A stretch of DNA of 64,000 nt, from NCBI RefSeq assembly GCF_027853915.1, contig NZ_JAQGLA010000018.1:1-64000 (forward strand). Direction: 5' to 3'. Numbering within the stretch: the stretch's first letter is position 1; every line of letters starts with the position of its first letter. The DNA comes from Saccharopolyspora oryzae (GTDB taxonomy: Bacteria > Actinomycetota > Actinomycetes > Mycobacteriales > Pseudonocardiaceae). Shown piece by piece: positions 42,273 through 50,586 of this stretch. Under the pieces are notes generated by a model. The model made no database searches, was not told the DNA's origin, and saw only the letters and a list, made by a program, of their open reading frames with translations. The position numbers and the translations under genes are program-made.

Positions 42273-42559
42273 CGGACCTCCTCCTCCCGCTCCGCCCCGA
42301 GCACTCGTTCCGGCCGAAACTTCGGACGAGATAACCGCTTCCGGTAGATCTTCAGCATCGTCGACCGCTCAACCGGGCCTGCCTCGTACTCCTTCTCTCC
42401 CCCAGTCCTGCAAAGCTCCTCGCGAAGCGCCAGTGCAGCGCCGACGCGACCCGAGGCGGCGAGCATGTCCGCCAGCTGAGCCCTCGTCACTACCCCCACA
42501 CCACCAGCCCTCTCGATCCAGGCGCAAGCCAACGTTCCCCGGTGGCACCACCCCAACAC
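42104..42559 (-). CDS. Possible small ORF upstream of paralogue A (uncertain)
   Basis: A 151-codon frame whose first half (VTRAQLADMLAASGRVGAALALREELCRTGGEKEYEAG) looks protein-like. The second half is out of frame with, and shadows, paralogue A. Its first codons (GTG TTG GGG TGG, MLGW) and about ten upstream bases resemble ATG CTG GGG TGG at 49798, upstream of paralogue B, where the frame stops after 11 codons. It may be a decayed or frameshifted N-terminal partner. The true end is uncertain. The rest of the gap to 42813 holds only the IclR operator. Confidence 0.25.
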   Translation of the reverse strand: MLGWCHRGTLACAWIERAGGVGVVTRAQLADMLAASGRVGAALALREELCRTGGEKEYEAGPVERSTMLKIYRKRLSRPKFRPERVLGAEREEEVRWYGGVRSRFPVRGGIFSSTCSTPPWVQMSGWMRLLPCSGQRVPRCRRSRSGLQRG

Positions 42560-42789
42560 CTTCCTGGTCCCCGCGCACCCGAAATGCGAAGGATCAAGAC
42601 CGCGTGTCGGAGAACTAGAAGCTCGGCGCGCTGGCCCGGGATTGCTCTCCGACGGTCAACGCGGACTATTCCGGCATTTCCGAATACGTCACAAGTCGCG
42701 CAATTCAGCCGCAAAGGGCCTGCAATTCAACCCTTGCGTCAGCAAGTGGTCCGGGTCATACTCGCCTGGTCCAGCATTCTGCAACTGCT

Positions 42790-42806
42790 GTTCCAGAAAA
42801 TGGAAC
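42790..42806. promoter_or_regulatory. Candidate IclR-type operator
   Basis: GTTCCA-N5-TGGAAC is a perfect inverted repeat ending 7 bp before the iclR start codon. IclR-family sites are often TGGAA/TTCCA-type palindromes, so autoregulation is likely. The same site could govern the downstream hyuAB-OPT operon by read-through. Confidence 0.55.
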
Positions 42807-42813
42807 TTTCTCT

Positions 42814-43566
42814 ATGACCACTCTTGAAAGCGCAGCCGAAGTGCTCCGCTGCTTTTCGCCTGACCGCACCGAGCTCACGGTTACCGAGACAGCAGCGCTG
42901 CTCGGCCTGCCGAAGAGCACCACCTCGCGCTTGCTGCGCGCGATGCTGGCAGCCGGGTTCTTGGAGACCGTCGGGGAGAGCCGGCGCTACCGCCCCGGCG
43001 CTCTCGTGCTCGGGCTTTCGCGGTCGTACCGCACCAGTTCGGTCCTGTTCCGGCATGTCGACGCGGCGATCGCGGACATCGTCAAGCAGGTCGGGCACAC
43101 CGGTTACGTCTCGATCCGCAGCGGGGTCGAGGTCATCGGCCTCACCGACCACCGGGGCAGCAACGCGCTGAGCGTTTCCCCGCAGCTGGGCCGCCCGCTG
43201 CCGGTGCATTCGACGGCCACCGGCAGGGCTCTGCTCGCCCGGATGCCCGACGACGCGGTCCGGGAGCTCTTCCCGCACGGCTGGGAACGGCAATCGGCCA
43301 CGGCACCCGGCTCGGTCGACGAGCTGCTCGACCGGTTGTCCCTGGTCCGGAGGCAGGGATTCGCCGAGTCCTACGACGAAGCGGTCCGCGGCGCGGGCGT
43401 GGTGTCCACCGCCGTCGGGACGCAAGACGACGAGGCACTCGCCATGTGCATCGCCTACCCGCTCGCCACGGTCTCGGCCGAGGAAGTGAACGCGATGAAA
43501 GAGCTCATGGTGACCCGCACCGAGGAAATCGCCGCTCTGGTCGGTGACCACACCCGGCAGACCTGA
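42814..43566 (+). CDS. IclR-family transcriptional regulator
   Basis: A 250-residue IclR regulator. The N-terminal winged HTH (LTVTETAALLGLPKSTTSRLLRAMLAAGFLE, residues about 21-51) precedes an effector domain with the family segments LGRPLPVHSTATGRALLARM and RRQGFAESYDEAVRGAGVVSTAV. It lies 29 bp upstream of the hyuAB fusion on the same strand, so it probably controls that operon in response to its substrate. ATG 42814 is adjacent to the palindrome at 42790-42806. Confidence 0.88.
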   Translation: MTTLESAAEVLRCFSPDRTELTVTETAALLGLPKSTTSRLLRAMLAAGFLETVGESRRYRPGALVLGLSRSYRTSSVLFRHVDAAIADIVKQVGHTGYVSIRSGVEVIGLTDHRGSNALSVSPQLGRPLPVHSTATGRALLARMPDDAVRELFPHGWERQSATAPGSVDELLDRLSLVRRQGFAESYDEAVRGAGVVSTAVGTQDDEALAMCIAYPLATVSAEEVNAMKELMVTRTEEIAALVGDHTRQT

Positions 43567-43595
43567 TCAAGACCCCACAACTCGGAGGAAAACGC

Positions 43596-46500
43596 ATGTC
43601 GCGCCTGCGCATTGGTTTTGACATCGGCGGCACCTTCACCGACTTCGTGCTCTACGACACCGAAGGGCATTCGCTGGAACTGCACAAGCGCCTGACCACA
43701 CCGCACGATCCGTCGATCGCGGCGCTGGCCGGGATCGAGGAGCTCGTGCAGCGGGCCGGGGTCCGCCTCGCGGACATCGGCGAGATCGTGCACGGCACCA
43801 CGCTGGTCACCAACGCGGTGATCGAACGCAAGGGCGCGAAGTTGGGCCTGCTCACCACCGAGGGGTTCCGGGACGTGCTCGAGGCGGGCACCGAGCAGCG
43901 CTACGACATCTACGACCTGTTCATCCCGTTCCCCGATCCGCTGGTCGCCCGCCGAGACCGCCTCGAGGTGCCCGAACGCATCGACGCGGACGGCGAAGTC
44001 GTCGTGCCGCTCGACCTCGACGCGGCGCGCGCCCGCTTGCACGAGTTCTCCCGCAACGGGATCGAGGCGGTCGCGGTCTGCTTCCTGCACTCCTACCGCA
44101 ATCCCGAGCACGAGCGTCGAATCGGCGAACTCGCCCGCCAGGAATTCCCGGACCTCGCGGTCTCCCTGTCCTCCGACGTCGTCGCAGAGTTGTGGGAGTA
44201 CCAGCGCGCAGTCACCACCTGCGCGAACGCTTACGTGCAGCCGCTGATGGACCGCTACCTGGGGCGGCTCGAGCACGCGCTGGCCGAACGCGGCTTCGCC
44301 GGTGCGCTGCGCCTGATGCATTCGGCCGGCGGTCTGATCGCGCCTTCGACCGCGCGCGAGTTCCCGATCCGCCTGCTCGAATCCGGCCCGGCGGGCGGCG
44401 GCCTGGCCACCGCGCTGTTCGGTCGTTCGGCGGACAAGCTGGACGTGATCTCGTTCGACATGGGCGGGACCACCGCGAAGGCGTGCATGATCGAAGACGG
44501 CCGCGCCGAGATCGCGCCGATGATGGAGGCCGCCAGGGTCGACCGCTTCAAGAAGGGATCCGGCCTGCCGATCAAGGCACCGGTCATCGACATGATCGAG
44601 ATCGGTGCCGGTGGTGGTTCCATCGCGTCGATCGACGAGGTCGGCCTGCTTCGGGTCGGTCCTCGCTCCGCGGGCTCGGACCCGGGCCCCGCCTGCTACG
44701 GCAAGGGCGGTACCGAGCCGACCGTCACCGACGCCAACCTCCTGCTCGGCTACTACGACCCCGAGTTCTTCCTCGGCGGGCAGATGGCGCTGGACAAGGC
44801 CGCGGCCGAAGCAGCTGTGTCCACAGTGGCCGGACCGCTCGGTCTCGCGCCGGAGGAAGCCGCGTGGGGCATCCACAAGGTCGTCGTGGAGAGCATGGCC
44901 GGTGCGGCCCGGGTGCACCTCGTGGAGAAGGGCAAGGATCCCCGGCGGTACGCGATGGTCGGTTTCGGCGGTGCGGGCCCCGCGCATGCCGTGGGCGTCG
45001 CCAGGGCTCTGGGCGTCCGCGAGGTGATCGTGCCGCCTGCGTCCGGCGCGGCGTCGGCCGTCGGATTCCTCGCCGCACCGCTCTCGTTCGAGCAGGTGCG
45101 CTCGATGCCGGTGCGGATGGTGGACGGCTTCGACGCCGATTCGGTCAACGCGGTGCTGGGCGACCTGGAAGAACAGGGTCGCGCCAAGCTCGCCGAAGCC
45201 GGTGTGCCGGACGCCGTCGTGCGGGTCGAACGCGCCGCCGACATGCGCCTGATCGGGCAGCTGCACGAGATTTCGGTACCGCTGCCCGATGGCGCCATCG
45301 ACGCCGGCAGCCTCGGCCGGATCCGCGACGCCTTCGCCGATTCCTACAAGGCGCGCTACACCTCGCTCTACGAAGGCGCTGAGATCGAGGCGATCAGCTT
45401 CCGCGTCACCTGCATCGGGCCCACGCCGTCGGTGTCGCTGACCGGCGGTGCGGCGGCGACCGACTCCGCCCGCAGCAGGAAGGGAACGCGGGACGCCTAC
45501 TTCGGCTCCGGGTGGGTGGAGGTCGACGTCCACGACCGCTACGCGCTCGCCCCCGGTGACCGGATCGACGGCCCGGCGATCATCGAGGAGCGCGAGTCGA
45601 CCACGGTGATCCCCCCGGGGGACAGCGTGCTCGTCGACTCCGCGCTGAACCTGCGCATCGACGTCGCCCTCCCGGAGGAGGCCTCGGCCGTCGTCACCGC
45701 CGACACCCCGCACGAAGAAGCGGTCAAGGTGATCGAGGGAGATCCGATCGCCCTGGAGATCATGTGGAGCCGGCTGGTCAACGTGGTCGAGGAGATGTGG
45801 GAGACGGTGTGCCGCACCGCGTTCTCCCTCGTGGTGTCCGAAGCGCAGGACTTCGCCTGCGAGCTGCTCGACCCGACCGGCGAGACGCTCGCGCACTCGC
45901 CGCGCGCGATGCCGGTGTTCAACCTGACCTTGCCCAGGGCCGTCAAGGCGCTGCTGGCCAAGTACCCGGCTGAGACGCTGCAGCCCGGCGATGTCCTGAT
46001 CACCAACGATCCCTGGCTGTGCGCGGGTCACCTGTTCGACATCGCGCTGGTCACCCCGGTCTTCCACGAGGGAAGGCTGATCGGGCTGATGGGCACGGTC
46101 GGGCACGTGGCCGACATCGGTGGCACCAAGGACTACCTGCATCCCCGTGAGATCTTCGAGGAGGGGCTGCAGATCCCGCCGATGAAGCTCTACTCGGCGG
46201 GTGAACCGGACGAGTCGCTGTTCACGTTGCTGGGCGAGAACGTCCGCAACCCGAGCCAGGTGATCGGCGACATCCACTCCTTCGTCGCGGCCAACGCGCT
46301 TGGCGCTGCCCGGTTGCTCTCCTTCGTGCGGGAGTACGGGATGCACGACCTGCAGGCGCTGGCGTCGGTGGTCACGAAGCGCTCCGAGGACGCGATGCGC
46401 GCGGCCATCCGCGAGCTGCCGGACGGCGTGTACACCTCCGAGATCGAGAACAACCCGCTCGGCGAGGTGATGCGGTACCCGGTCAAGGTGACGGTCGACG

Positions 46501-47396
46501 GTGATGCGATCTCCATCGACTTCGACGGCGCCCCCGCGCAGCTGCCGCAGGGCGGCATCAACTGCACGATGAACTACACGGCCGCGCACGCCACCTACCC
46601 GCTCAAGTGCATGCTCACCCCGAACGTCCGCGGGAACGCGGGCTGCTACCGGCCTTTCGAGGTGACGGCGCCCGAGGGCTCGATCCTGAACGCGAATCGT
46701 CCCGCGTCGGTGAACCTGCGCACCCGCACCGGCTGGTACATCGCGCCGAACCTGTTCAAGGCGCTGGCGCAAGCCGCACCTGAGGAGGTGCAGTCCTTCA
46801 CCGGGCTGCCGGTGGCCGCGACCATCTACGGCACCGACGCGGACGGTGGCACCTTCTCCGACATGTTCTTCGTCGGTGGCGGGCAGGGCGCGTCGAGCAA
46901 GGCGGACGGGAAGTCCGGATTGCTGTACCCCACCTCGGCCGCGAACACGTCCATCGAGCTGTTCGAGACGCGCGTTCCGGTTCTCATCCTGGAGAAGGCG
47001 TTCGTCGAGGACTCCGGCGGGGCGGGAGAGCACCGCGGCGGACTCGGCCAGCGCTTCGCACTGCGCAAGCGCCACGACGACGGGCTGCCCGTGCACGTCG
47101 CCGTCTACCCGGAAGGCGTCAAGTCCACCACCCCGGGCCTTTTCGGGGGAATGGCGGGGAGCGGAGCGCGCGGAGTGGTGCGCGATCTGGGCGGATCGGT
47201 CCTGCACGACTGCGGCAGCGGCGAGCTGGTGCGGATCTCGAGCACCGAGGAGATCATCGAGATCCACGTCGCCGGTGGCGCCGGGTACGGCGACCCTGCC
47301 GCTCGGGCCCGGACCGATGTCGAGCGGGACCTGAGCGAGGGCATCATCTCCGAGCGGTCGCGCGTCAGCGATTACCGCCTGGCCGAGGAGGACTGA
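43596..47396 (+). CDS. Fused HyuA-HyuB hydantoinase/5-oxoprolinase-type protein
   Basis: A 1266-residue single-chain enzyme. Residues about 1-690 are HyuA-like, with the actin-like ATPase fold: IGFDIGGTFTDFVLYD at 6-21 and SFDMGGTTAKACMIEDG near 287-303. Residues about 710-1260 are HyuB-like (DPIALEIMWSRLVNVVEEMWETV, NDPWLCAGHLFDIALVTPVF, EHRGGLGQR, GGAGYGDP). Family members use ATP to open hydantoin, 5-oxoproline or related lactam rings. Prokaryotes usually encode the halves separately; the fusion recalls eukaryotic 5-oxoprolinase. It is preceded by GGAGGAA and overlaps the transporter start by one base. Confidence 0.88.
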   Translation: MSRLRIGFDIGGTFTDFVLYDTEGHSLELHKRLTTPHDPSIAALAGIEELVQRAGVRLADIGEIVHGTTLVTNAVIERKGAKLGLLTTEGFRDVLEAGTEQRYDIYDLFIPFPDPLVARRDRLEVPERIDADGEVVVPLDLDAARARLHEFSRNGIEAVAVCFLHSYRNPEHERRIGELARQEFPDLAVSLSSDVVAELWEYQRAVTTCANAYVQPLMDRYLGRLEHALAERGFAGALRLMHSAGGLIAPSTAREFPIRLLESGPAGGGLATALFGRSADKLDVISFDMGGTTAKACMIEDGRAEIAPMMEAARVDRFKKGSGLPIKAPVIDMIEIGAGGGSIASIDEVGLLRVGPRSAGSDPGPACYGKGGTEPTVTDANLLLGYYDPEFFLGGQMALDKAAAEAAVSTVAGPLGLAPEEAAWGIHKVVVESMAGAARVHLVEKGKDPRRYAMVGFGGAGPAHAVGVARALGVREVIVPPASGAASAVGFLAAPLSFEQVRSMPVRMVDGFDADSVNAVLGDLEEQGRAKLAEAGVPDAVVRVERAADMRLIGQLHEISVPLPDGAIDAGSLGRIRDAFADSYKARYTSLYEGAEIEAISFRVTCIGPTPSVSLTGGAAATDSARSRKGTRDAYFGSGWVEVDVHDRYALAPGDRIDGPAIIEERESTTVIPPGDSVLVDSALNLRIDVALPEEASAVVTADTPHEEAVKVIEGDPIALEIMWSRLVNVVEEMWETVCRTAFSLVVSEAQDFACELLDPTGETLAHSPRAMPVFNLTLPRAVKALLAKYPAETLQPGDVLITNDPWLCAGHLFDIALVTPVFHEGRLIGLMGTVGHVADIGGTKDYLHPREIFEEGLQIPPMKLYSAGEPDESLFTLLGENVRNPSQVIGDIHSFVAANALGAARLLSFVREYGMHDLQALASVVTKRSEDAMRAAIRELPDGVYTSEIENNPLGEVMRYPVKVTVDGDAISIDFDGAPAQLPQGGINCTMNYTAAHATYPLKCMLTPNVRGNAGCYRPFEVTAPEGSILNANRPASVNLRTRTGWYIAPNLFKALAQAAPEEVQSFTGLPVAATIYGTDADGGTFSDMFFVGGGQGASSKADGKSGLLYPTSAANTSIELFETRVPVLILEKAFVEDSGGAGEHRGGLGQRFALRKRHDDGLPVHVAVYPEGVKSTTPGLFGGMAGSGARGVVRDLGGSVLHDCGSGELVRISSTEEIIEIHVAGGAGYGDPAARARTDVERDLSEGIISERSRVSDYRLAEED

Positions 47397-49021
47397 TGTC
47401 CGAAGAGCAGACCCTCGCGGCCAGAACCGGACAGCGGCATCCGCGGGCGCTCGCTCCCGCCAACCTCGCGTTGACGGTGGTCGTCAGCGTCTTCGGCGCC
47501 ATCATCGGGATGCAGATCCTGGTCAACCTGGGGATCTCGGCGAACACTTCGCTGATCGGCGCGCTCGTCGCGATGGTGCTGGCCAGGGTGCCGATGTCGC
47601 TGTTCTCGAGCTACCGCTCCATCCATTCGCAGAACCTCGTCCAGAGCGCGATCTCCTCGGCCACCTTCGGTGCGGCCAACGGCCTGCTGCTGCCGATCGG
47701 CATTCCGTGGGCGCTGGGCCGCCCGGACCTCGTGGTGCCGATGTTCTGCGGTGTCGCGGCGGCGATGATCGTCGATGCCGTCATGCTCTACCGGCTCTTC
47801 GACACCAAGGTCTTCCCGGCGTCGGGAGCGTGGCCGCCGGGAATCGCAGCGGCCGAAGCGATCCAGGCAGGTGACAAGGGCGGACGCCGCGCCGGTCTGC
47901 TCGGGATCGGTGTCGTGGTCGGCGCGGCCGGCAGTGCGCTGGGCATCCCGATGTCGGCGTTCGGCGTCGCGTTCATCGGCAACATCGTCGCCATGGTCAT
48001 GTTCGGCCTCGGGTTGCTGATGCGGCAGTACCAGACGCAGCTGTTCGGCGGGGATTTCTTCGCCACCATCATCCCGAAGGGCAACCTCGCCGAGGCGTAC
48101 GTGCCGCACGGTTTCATGATCGGTGCGGGGTTGGTCGCCCTCGTGCAGGTCGGCGTGCAATTAGCGCGCAGGAACAGCGAGGGAGGCGGGACGAGCCGGT
48201 CCGACGCCGACATGCGGCGAACCCTCGGCCTCGGCTCGGTCGCGTACGTGCTGATCGCGGTGTTCCTCGCGCTGATCTGCGGCTTGTGGACGGACATGTC
48301 GGCGGGGATGCTGGTCGCCTTCGTGCTCTACGCCGGGTTCGCGGCCCTGGTGCACGAGCTGATCGTCGGGCTCGCCGCCATGCACGCGGGTTGGTTCCCC
48401 GCGTTCGCCGTCGCACTCATCACGCTCATCATCGGCATGATCATCGGATTTCCGCTGGAAGCCCTCGTCGTGCTGGTCGCGTTCTCGGCCGCGACCGGAC
48501 CGGCCTTCGCGGACATGGGGTACGACCTCAAGGCGGGCTTCATCCTGCGCGGGCATGGCGCGGACGCGGAATTCGAGCTGGCCGGACGCCGCCAGCAGCT
48601 GATCTCGGCCATGATCGCGTTCGGCATCGCGATCGCCGTCGTGCTCGTGATGTGGGAGTCGTACTTCTCCCGCGATCTGCTGCCGCCGGTCGACCGGGTG
48701 TTCGCCGCCACCATGCACGGCGGGATCTCACCCCACGTCGCGATGTCGCTGGCCATCTGGGCGGTACCCGGTGCGATCGTCCAGCTCGTCGGCGGCTCCA
48801 AGCGGCAGGCGGGAATCCTGCTCGCCACCGGTCTCCTGGTCAGCCAGCCTTCGGCGGGCTGGGCGGTGCTGGCCGGGATCGTGATCCGCTTCGCCTGGCT
48901 CCGGCTGCGCAGCGAGAAGGCCCGTTCGGAGATGGAGGTCGTCGCCGGCGGCGTGATCGCTGGCGACGCCCTGTTCAGCTTCGGCCAATCAACCCTCAAG
49001 AGCCTCGCGGGGAAGGGCTGA
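47396..49021 (+). CDS. OPT-family oligopeptide/small-molecule transporter
   Basis: A 541-residue polytopic membrane protein with about 14 hydrophobic segments, resembling the OPT/YSL superfamily (LALTVVVSVFGAIIGMQILVNLGISANTS, VVPMFCGVAAAMIVDAVMLYRLF, FPAFAVALITLIIGMIIGFPLEALVVLVAF). ATG 47396 overlaps the hyuAB stop, so the two proteins are probably made together. It likely imports the cyclic amide or peptide substrate of the hydantoinase. No exporter partner or binding protein is encoded nearby. Confidence 0.8.
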   Translation: MSEEQTLAARTGQRHPRALAPANLALTVVVSVFGAIIGMQILVNLGISANTSLIGALVAMVLARVPMSLFSSYRSIHSQNLVQSAISSATFGAANGLLLPIGIPWALGRPDLVVPMFCGVAAAMIVDAVMLYRLFDTKVFPASGAWPPGIAAAEAIQAGDKGGRRAGLLGIGVVVGAAGSALGIPMSAFGVAFIGNIVAMVMFGLGLLMRQYQTQLFGGDFFATIIPKGNLAEAYVPHGFMIGAGLVALVQVGVQLARRNSEGGGTSRSDADMRRTLGLGSVAYVLIAVFLALICGLWTDMSAGMLVAFVLYAGFAALVHELIVGLAAMHAGWFPAFAVALITLIIGMIIGFPLEALVVLVAFSAATGPAFADMGYDLKAGFILRGHGADAEFELAGRRQQLISAMIAFGIAIAVVLVMWESYFSRDLLPPVDRVFAATMHGGISPHVAMSLAIWAVPGAIVQLVGGSKRQAGILLATGLLVSQPSAGWAVLAGIVIRFAWLRLRSEKARSEMEVVAGGVIAGDALFSFGQSTLKSLAGKG

Positions 49022-49040
49022 CAACACGCTCACGACCTCC

Positions 49041-49073
49041 GCGCCCGTCAGCGCCACCAGCGCTGGCGGGCGC
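49041..49073. terminator. Terminator hairpin after the OPT gene
   Basis: GCGCCCGTCAGCGC (49041-49054) pairs with 49060-49073 around a 5-nt loop, with one G-T wobble. It begins 20 bp after the transporter stop, between convergent genes. Confidence 0.72.
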
Positions 49074-49138
49074 CCGTTCGCGCAGCAGCGCCTTTCGGCG
49101 CGTCGTGCCTTGAAGGCGGTGACAGACAACCACGTGTT

Positions 49139-49702
49139 TCAGTGCACCGAGGCTCGCTGGAGGAGTCCCCAGCTGAATTGGAATATGTGTCGGCGCAACA
49201 CGCCATCCGCGTCTCGACGCTCCGTCTCGTACTGCTCGTAGGGAGGCCACATGTCGCCCTCCTGCAGCGGGCCGAAGCGCTCGCGGACTTCGTCCACCAA
49301 GTGCTTCCACGGCTGGAGCGATTCGGGGGACTCGACGTGCGGGACCTCGGAGTTTTCGCACCGCACGAATCCGTCATCGATCCAGAGCCCGTCGCCATCC
49401 CTCCCGACGACCTTGAAGTCGAACTCCGGCCACATCGGGAAGTGGTAGAACAGCGCGGTTCCACTCTCCCCGTTCGTCCAGCAGCGTTCCTCCCCGTCGG
49501 GCTCCCCCGCGAGCTTCTTGACGTTCGCCAAGGTCATCGTCCCCTGGCGTAAGTCCAGCCCCGCGCTGACCCTTTCACCGACGTCCCTCATCTCCGCTCG
49601 CGTAACCCCGAGCTCGGCAAGGGCCGCGTCGATCTGCTCATCCCCACCGATCATGCGCTTCAGCACGAAGAGCTGGAAATCGAGCCGATCACCGGCCACC
49701 AT
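49139..49702 (-). CDS. Hypothetical protein, paralogue B
   Basis: A 187-residue paralogue of the protein at 41664-42272, with roughly half the residues identical by eye over 150 positions. It shares TLANVKKLAGEP, WPEFDFKVVG, GFVRCENSEVPHVESPE and VDEVRERFGPLQEGDMW. Function is unknown. A strong GGGGGAGG site precedes ATG 49702. The upstream DNA carries a short MLGW-like reading frame (ATG 49798, stop after 11 codons) homologous to the start of the frame upstream of paralogue A. It is convergent with the OPT transporter. Confidence 0.72.
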   Translation of the reverse strand: MVAGDRLDFQLFVLKRMIGGDEQIDAALAELGVTRAEMRDVGERVSAGLDLRQGTMTLANVKKLAGEPDGEERCWTNGESGTALFYHFPMWPEFDFKVVGRDGDGLWIDDGFVRCENSEVPHVESPESLQPWKHLVDEVRERFGPLQEGDMWPPYEQYETERRDADGVLRRHIFQFSWGLLQRASVH

Positions 49703-49958
49703 CGATCGCCTCCCCCCACAACAAGTTGCCCCCCGCCACTTCGACTGGCTGGTTCAGCTCAGTCAGCACCCCTTGCGATCACCACGCCACCCCAGCATCT
49801 TTCTGGCCGACGTTCGCGCCGCACGCACATACAGTTGCGCCTTCGAGATGACTGAAATCCCGGACATCGCAAGGGAGACCGCCTGGTCGGATAGCACGCC
49901 GTTCCGACACAACCGCCACTGACCAGTGCTCGTCGTGGAGCGTTCGGGGACTGGTTGT

Positions 49959-50345
49959 TTACTGGACGAACTCGGGTTGGAGCCAAAAGGAGTTCAGGTC
50001 TGCGCCGACCAAACCGAGGTGAACGCCGGTGGCGATCTCGATCAGTTCCTCCGGGGATCGCTGATCACGTGACACTCGAACCAAGCCGGTTTGCTCGTCG
50101 AACAAGACGTCCCATTTCGATCGCGCGATCGAGACGGAAACAGCATCTTCGAGTGGTGAGGCGTCGAGCTGAACGATCACCTCGCCCGGCCTGGAGTCGG
50201 GCAACTGCAAGGCGGCCCTCTTCCACGAGCTGCTCGGGAGGTATCCCCACGCATAGAGGGCACGGCCGGTGTCCACCGCCACCTCCAGCTGGAGGGTGTC
50301 CGCCACGAGGCTGGACCGTCCGCTCTCACCGGCCAGACCGACCAA
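49959..50345 (-). CDS. Hypothetical protein
   Basis: A soluble protein of about 128 residues with no recognised domain. It alternates beta-rich stretches (LQLEVAVDTGRALYAWGYLP, GEVIVQLDASPLEDAVSVSIARSKWDVLFDEQTGLVRVSR) and ends with a helix and ADLNSFWLQPEFVQ. The annotated start is TTG 50345. The frame stays open upstream with protein-like sequence (AERGFAFRPQSLEDL), so the real start may be a CTG further upstream or the gene may be 5'-degraded. It lies between paralogue B and the SMI1 gene, all on the minus strand. Confidence 0.5.
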   Translation of the reverse strand: MVGLAGESGRSSLVADTLQLEVAVDTGRALYAWGYLPSSSWKRAALQLPDSRPGEVIVQLDASPLEDAVSVSIARSKWDVLFDEQTGLVRVSRDQRSPEELIEIATGVHLGLVGADLNSFWLQPEFVQ

Positions 50346-50486
50346 GTCTTCAAGGCTCTGCGGGCGAAACGCGAACCCTCGCTCTGCCAGGCAGGAGCCC
50401 CGCCGGCTTCACCGAGAACTCGTGCACCGCACCTACCTGACAAGATCATCGTGGACGCGCTTGGCCAGCGTTTCGGCTGGTCAGGA

Positions 50487-50533
50487 GTCGTGAGTACTTT
50501 GGGTTGCTATAACGCCCCAAAGTAACACACGAC
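50487..50533. terminator. CGTGAGT-family hairpin
   Basis: GTCGTGAGTACTTTGGGTTGC pairs with GCCCCAAAGTAACACACGAC, imperfectly, around TATAAC. It lies 54 bp after the stop of the minus-strand SMI1/LRR gene. Of the family members, it preserves the CTTTGGGTTGCTAT inner arm best. Confidence 0.65.
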
Positions 50534-50586
50534 CCCGGAGTCCCGCACCGTAGGTGGTCGGGCCGATCTCGACACCCTTCGGCACG

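Noticed and set aside
43455-47267. A 1270-codon minus-strand open frame
   Set aside because: It is antisense to the hyuAB fusion, whose family motifs are intact; this frame is a composition shadow.
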